Shown here one piece after another: positions 63,948 to 64,000 of a stretch of DNA of 64,000 bases. Within the stretch, counting starts at the first letter, position 1. Each line of letters opens with the position of its first letter. The position numbers and the translations under genes were made by a program. This DNA is from Betaproteobacteria bacterium (GTDB lineage Bacteria; Pseudomonadota; Gammaproteobacteria; Burkholderiales; SG8-41), in the NCBI GenBank assembly GCA_900299145.1, contig OMIN01000038.1, positions 1 to 64,000 of the forward strand. Direction: 5' to 3'. Under the pieces are notes generated by a model. The model did not search any database. It saw nothing but the letters and a program-made list of their open reading frames with translations, and had not been told where the DNA came from.

Positions 63948-64000
63948 TCATTTGCTGGTCATCTGTTTAAGCAACTCAAAATTCGACCGGTCCATCGCTA
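63948..64000 (-). CDS. Possible C-terminus of a gene beyond the window
   Basis: The minus strand gives AMDRSNFELLKQMTSK then TGA, in an open frame reaching the right edge. It looks like a plausible protein end but is too short for a family call. Confidence 0.35.
   Translation of the reverse strand, partial: AMDRSNFELLKQMTSK

Overview
The window is GC-rich chromosomal DNA that reads as a member of the Betaproteobacteria, most likely Burkholderiales. The main reason is the density of solitary tripartite-tricarboxylate-type (Bug/TctC) periplasmic binding proteins: seven full-length copies and one fragment in 64 kb, with no TctA or TctB partners. LysR control, TauD/TfdA dioxygenases, ACMSD-type amidohydrolases, cyclase-family hydrolases, GMC/cytochrome dehydrogenase parts and an MdtABC-NodT efflux operon fit the same picture. 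No rRNA, tRNA, CRISPR array, prophage or complete insertion sequence was seen. The only transposase-like gene is a REP-associated tyrosine transposase.

Layout. 1-1360: end of a TPR/DUF2135 protein, a 29-codon ORF with an exceptionally strong ribosome-binding site, a terminator and a REP-like element. 1.4-9.4 kb: catabolic genes (Bug receptor, YCII protein, alpha/beta hydrolase, MBL hydrolase, and a TauD - amidohydrolase - amidohydrolase - TauD series). 9.4-10.1 kb: RAYT gene between inverted REPs. 10-24 kb: beta-propeller lactonase, two tandem solute-binding proteins, DUF1330, exported amidohydrolase, SulP permease, cyclase, malic enzyme, NMT1-like binding protein, LysR regulator, dihaem cytochrome c, Bug receptor. 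24-43.5 kb: GMC oxidoreductase with its TAT-exported small subunit, NHL protein, cupin, several Bug receptors, enolase-superfamily enzyme, PLP enzyme, D-2-hydroxyacid dehydrogenase, CmcJ-like oxidoreductase, SDR, pilin-like protein and EttA.

43.5-54.3 kb holds the most unusual locus. It encodes a three-domain protein (cysteine-hydrolase fold, phosphotransferase-like kinase, dual-specificity phosphatase) split by a one-base frameshift. This is followed by four translationally coupled genes (MoxR AAA+ ATPase, unknown protein, HExxH plus vWA protein, coiled-coil protein), then a PaaK-like adenylate-forming enzyme and two radical-SAM enzymes. It resembles the MoxR-vWA 'ternary' NTP-dependent systems predicted to act in conflict or signalling, with an added adenylase/radical-SAM module. 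54.4-63.9 kb is an RND efflux operon whose adaptor carries long Lys/Gly/Asp/Glu-rich tails.

Across the whole window lies a dispersed AT-rich motif of about 22-32 bp, with consensus close to AATAAAAACAAATACTTACG, in at least sixteen copies on both strands. Copies sit at gene edges, supply start codons and signal-peptide codons for three Bug genes, supply stop codons for others, lie in frame inside two intact genes and coincide with an in-frame stop in a third. I do not recognise it as a described repeat family; it is the leading candidate for something new here. All family assignments are from motif reading, not database search.
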